A stretch of DNA of 64,000 bases, from the NCBI GenBank assembly GCA_007570785.1, contig ML664163.1, positions 832,389-896,388 of the forward strand, read 5' to 3'. The DNA is from Antilocapra americana (lineage: Eukaryota; Chordata; Mammalia; Artiodactyla; Antilocapridae). Under the pieces are notes generated by a model. It was not told where the DNA came from. It saw nothing but the letters and a program-made list of their open reading frames with translations, and made no database searches. Of this stretch, positions 61,173 to 64,000 are shown one piece after another (position 1 is the stretch's first letter; every line of letters starts with the position of its first letter). Both the position numbers and the translations under genes were made by a program.

Positions 61173-61627
61173 AAGGCACTGTCTATGGGAATAGAGGGAA
61201 AAGTGGGTGGGCTCATGAAAGAAAAGTCTTGACAATGATTGAACATAGAAATGAGAATGATGAGTCAAAAATACTCCCAAATCCAGTAATTTAACTAGGA
61301 GAAAATAAGTGCCATAAATGGAAATAAAAAAGTAACTTATAGGGTAAGAGAATGAATTTCATGTATTCATTCAACAAATATTTATTGTGGGGTCCCTATG
61401 TATACACTGCTTCTTAAAGTATAGGCGATAGGGAAGTAAACAGGGCCCAGAGGTCCTGGCCCTCATGAGCTTACATTCTAGTATGGAAGACAATAACGAA
61501 TAAGTAAACAAAAAATATATAATTTCAGACAATGTAGGTCTATAGAGAAAAATAAAGTGAGTGAGGGCATGGAGTGAATGAGGAATTGGTAGGGTAATGA
61601 AAGGTTGTATTTTGTTTAATTTTGTTT

Positions 61628-61703
61628 CTTATGGGGCACACCATGCAGCTTGCAGTTCTCTGACCAGGGACTGAAACTGGGCCACATGGCAGGGAAAGCC
61701 TGG
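61628..61703 (-). mobile_element. tRNA-derived SINE fragment (CHR type)
   Basis: ttatggggcacaccatgcag, ttctctgaccagggactgaa, catggcagggaaagcctgg. Decayed. Confidence 0.6.
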
Positions 61704-61772
61704 GATCTCCACAGGTGGTTATATTTTAAATACAAGAGTCAGGTAAGATCTCTGTAAGGAGGCAATGTTTGG

Positions 61773-61880
61773 GGAATTCCCTGGCAGTCCAATGGTTCAG
61801 ACTTGACACTCTCACTGCTGTGGCCTGGATTTGGCTCCTAGTCGGGGAACTAAAATCTGGCAAGCTGTGCAGTGAAGCCG
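61773..61880 (+). mobile_element. tRNA-derived SINE (CHR type)
   Basis: ggaattccctggcagtccaa, gttcagacttgacactctca, ctagtcggggaactaaaatc, gcaagctgtgcagtgaagcc. Confidence 0.85.
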
Positions 61881-62190
61881 GGGGAGGGGGGTGGGGAAGA
61901 AGGCTATGCTTTTCCAGACACTTGAATGAGGAAACAAGTAGGCAAAGACTTAGAGGAAGAAACTTCCTGAGGGAAAAAACAGTGAATGCAAAGGCCCTGA
62001 GGCAGGAATGCATTTGGTTTATTCTTGGAATAGCATAACGGCCATTGTGGGGGGCAGAGTGGAGGAGTGGAATGGGTAATGTAGGGGCAGACAGGTAGGG
62101 CCAGGCCAAGCAGCACTCGCATGGCATGGCAGAGAGTTTATGTCTCCAGTGCTATGGAAAGTCACTGGAAGGGAAGAATAACAAGCTGAT

Positions 62191-63250
62191 TGGGTTTCAA
62201 AGGTATTGCATCTGCCATTGAGGACAACAGTGCTCCCACAGGACTGTGGGATGATTGGAGATCCAGGTGAACAAACTGATGGGGAACAATCCTCTCAGAC
62301 TGTCCTGCTTAGATGAAGTATGGTATGCATCCAGCAGGGTTTTAACTACCTGGTCTCTAACTCCTAAGTGCCCTCAGCAAATAGAGAAAGCTCTACAAAC
62401 TGTACAGTTATATTTTGCCATGGGTGCAGTTGGTGGTATGAAAGCAGAGCTGTTCTCCTTACTATTTTCCCTCCACCTCAACCTGAAACAGACTTTTTTT
62501 TTTTAGTTTTCCTTTGAGTAGCCCTGCCAGATGACTCATTTCTATGCAGTGCAGAGCAGCTAACATGTAGGGTCCAATGTGGGTACAGAAGTGACTGCAA
62601 GATTTTTTGGAGCATCTCTGTTTACTAATAGAACTGTCTGAAGACCCTGGGCTGCTATGGAAAATTCCTATTATGAATTCATGAGCTCATGTACTTTGTT
62701 GAGTCTGTGGACTATTGAGATTGATTAGTGTATAAAGGCTGACATCTGGTGGTTCAGATTGAGTATTGTTGGTTCACTTGTTTATGACACCAATGATCAT
62801 TCTTTGGAATATTTAAAAATGTTAAACTGTTTGTATTCATTGCTGCCAAAGAAGAGCTTCTGAGGTCCTGAGGAGTGACACAAGAGGGCAGAGCTTAGCA
62901 ATGTGAGGATTGTGTCAAAATTTCCTAAAATAGGAGCATTTGTGTGTGACAAGCAAATCAGGTGTGGAAAATGACAGCAGAGGGTGGAGGCTCTGTGGGA
63001 GCAGTGGCTCCTCCCACAGAAGGAGCCAAGGATGACAAAGATGTGTCATCCAAAGAGCCAGCCCCATTTTAGCCTCTACTTGGCCTGGAAGATTCCTTCT
63101 CCTCTTTTTTTTTTTTCAGTTAATGCTGATTCTTGTTCTAGGTACAGCTAAAACTCACTCCCCCAGTTGCCTTAGACATGGCTCCTTAAAATTATTCAGT
63201 TTTTTTTTTTTTTAATGTGAACCATTTTCAAAGACTATTGAATTTGCTAC
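62191..63250. other. MYH15 intron 9, unassigned segment
   Basis: Poly(T) runs at about 62,494-62,505, 63,107-63,118 and 63,201-63,214. No exon seen. Confidence 0.5.
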
Positions 63251-63254
63251 AGTC

Positions 63255-63383
63255 TGCTTCTGTTTTATGGTTTGATTTTTGGTCTCTGGGTATGTAGGTT
63301 TTTAGCTCCCCAATCAGGAATCGAATCCCCACCCTCTGCATTGGAAGGGGAAGTCTTAACCACTGGACCACTAGAGAAGTCTT
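63255..63383 (-). mobile_element. tRNA-derived SINE (CHR type)
   Basis: tatggtttgatttttggtct ... agctccccaatcaggaatcg ... aagtcttaaccactggacca ... ctagagaagtc. Confidence 0.85.
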
Positions 63384-64000
63384 GTAATCCTGTAGTTCTT
63401 AATGCCATCTATATAGCTTGGTCTGCCACTTATCTTCCTTTTTCTCTTCTTTGATTTTTTTCTTTATATTTATTGTGCCCACTCTTGCTATTCAGTTGGT
63501 GTATAAACTCCAGAAGGAGAGATCAGGAAACAAATCTTTGCCTCTTGGAATCCTTGACACTTTGCCTGATGCCCTGAGAACTCCATAAAGTGTGTGACAG
63601 TACTATACAGTGGTGGCAGCCAAGAGCTGCCTTTGATCTGCCTACTGGGACCCCGAGTGCCTCTGGAGAAGGGAATGGTCAGCATCTGGGCCTGTTTTGG
63701 AGCTTATTCAGTTTAGCCTCTTTACCCACTCTATCTCTCTTGAACTAGTCTCATATCTTCACTCTCTTTTCTCCCACTGGTTATTAGGGGGTGCAGGGTA
63801 TCTGAATGCTTCCCAACTCCAGAGACTGCTATTCAGATCATAAGCTATGGGAACAACTCTCTCTGGAGCCGGGCAGTGCACCACCTCTTCAGCTGTACAT
63901 AGCAGCACTGAGGAACAGGTAATGATGGGTGATGTGACATAGAGGCACTAGCCACAAAACTCTGTTCCTAAGATGATAAACTTCTTCTGGCCCCCTGTCA
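63384..64000. other. MYH15 intron 9, right edge of window
   Basis: No exon matching the next myosin segment (expected start D-L-L-L-V) was found up to the window edge. Confidence 0.5.

Larger units (their letters stand above)
61362..62190 (+). mobile_element. Ancient interspersed repeat, interrupted by SINEs
   Basis: ttcattcaacaaatatttat, tcatgagcttacattctagt, atagagaaaaataaagtgag, gcaaaggccctgaggcagga, ctatggaaagtcactggaag. Same family as 28,640-29,220. Interrupted at 61,628-61,703 and 61,773-61,880. Confidence 0.6.

Noticed and set aside
63780..63960. Possible next MYH15 exon near the window edge
   Set aside because: Its translation does not give the expected D-L-L-L-V myosin segment, and splice phases do not fit.

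Overview
The window is mammalian nuclear DNA from a ruminant, most likely cattle or a close bovid. This follows from many BovB (RTE-type) LINE copies, Bov-tA and Bov-A2 SINEs and ruminant tRNA-derived SINEs, on a background of older mammalian repeats (L1, L2, MIR, MER5A). Coding density is very low. Nothing looks bacterial or viral, and there is no CRISPR array or operon.

Layout. Positions 1-37,447 hold no protein-coding exon that I can recognise. They are layered repeats: an old minus-strand L1 (1-3740) split by a BovB and by a double Bov-tA; two copies of one young L1 subfamily in opposite orientation (4018-4394 and 16597-17048); BovB fragments at 7085, 9151, 13,510, 20,766 and 31,546; and unassigned AT-rich DNA between them. 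One insertion stands out. At 25,993-26,351 on the minus strand lies a retrocopy of the small Ser/Lys-rich protein IMUP (C19orf33/H2RSP), with an open 101-codon reading frame, a poly(A) tail and a 17-bp target-site duplication.

Positions 37,448-64,000 are the 5' part of a sarcomeric myosin heavy chain gene on the plus strand, which I identify as MYH15. Nine coding exons (37,509-60,134) splice in phase into 290 codons plus one base. They encode the N-terminal SH3-like region and the start of the motor up to the segment after switch I. The P-loop (residues 176-183) and switch I (231-237) are intact. Exon lengths from the third coding exon on (144, 157, 28, 94, 93, 64, 96) follow the sarcomeric MYH plan. 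The first roughly 200 coding bases, one exon in MYH7, are split here by a 10.1-kb intron. The rest of the motor and the rod lie beyond the window.

That first intron holds two large insertions: a near full-length BovB whose 5' quarter is inverted (37,872-41,440, a twin-priming product), and a decayed processed pseudogene of the kinesin KIFC1 (about 43,790-45,893). Intron 2 carries an imperfect palindrome of about 185 bp (49,928-50,112). I found no convincing undescribed system. The notable points are the intact IMUP retrocopy, the split first exon and lineage substitutions in MYH15, the inverted BovB, and the palindrome.
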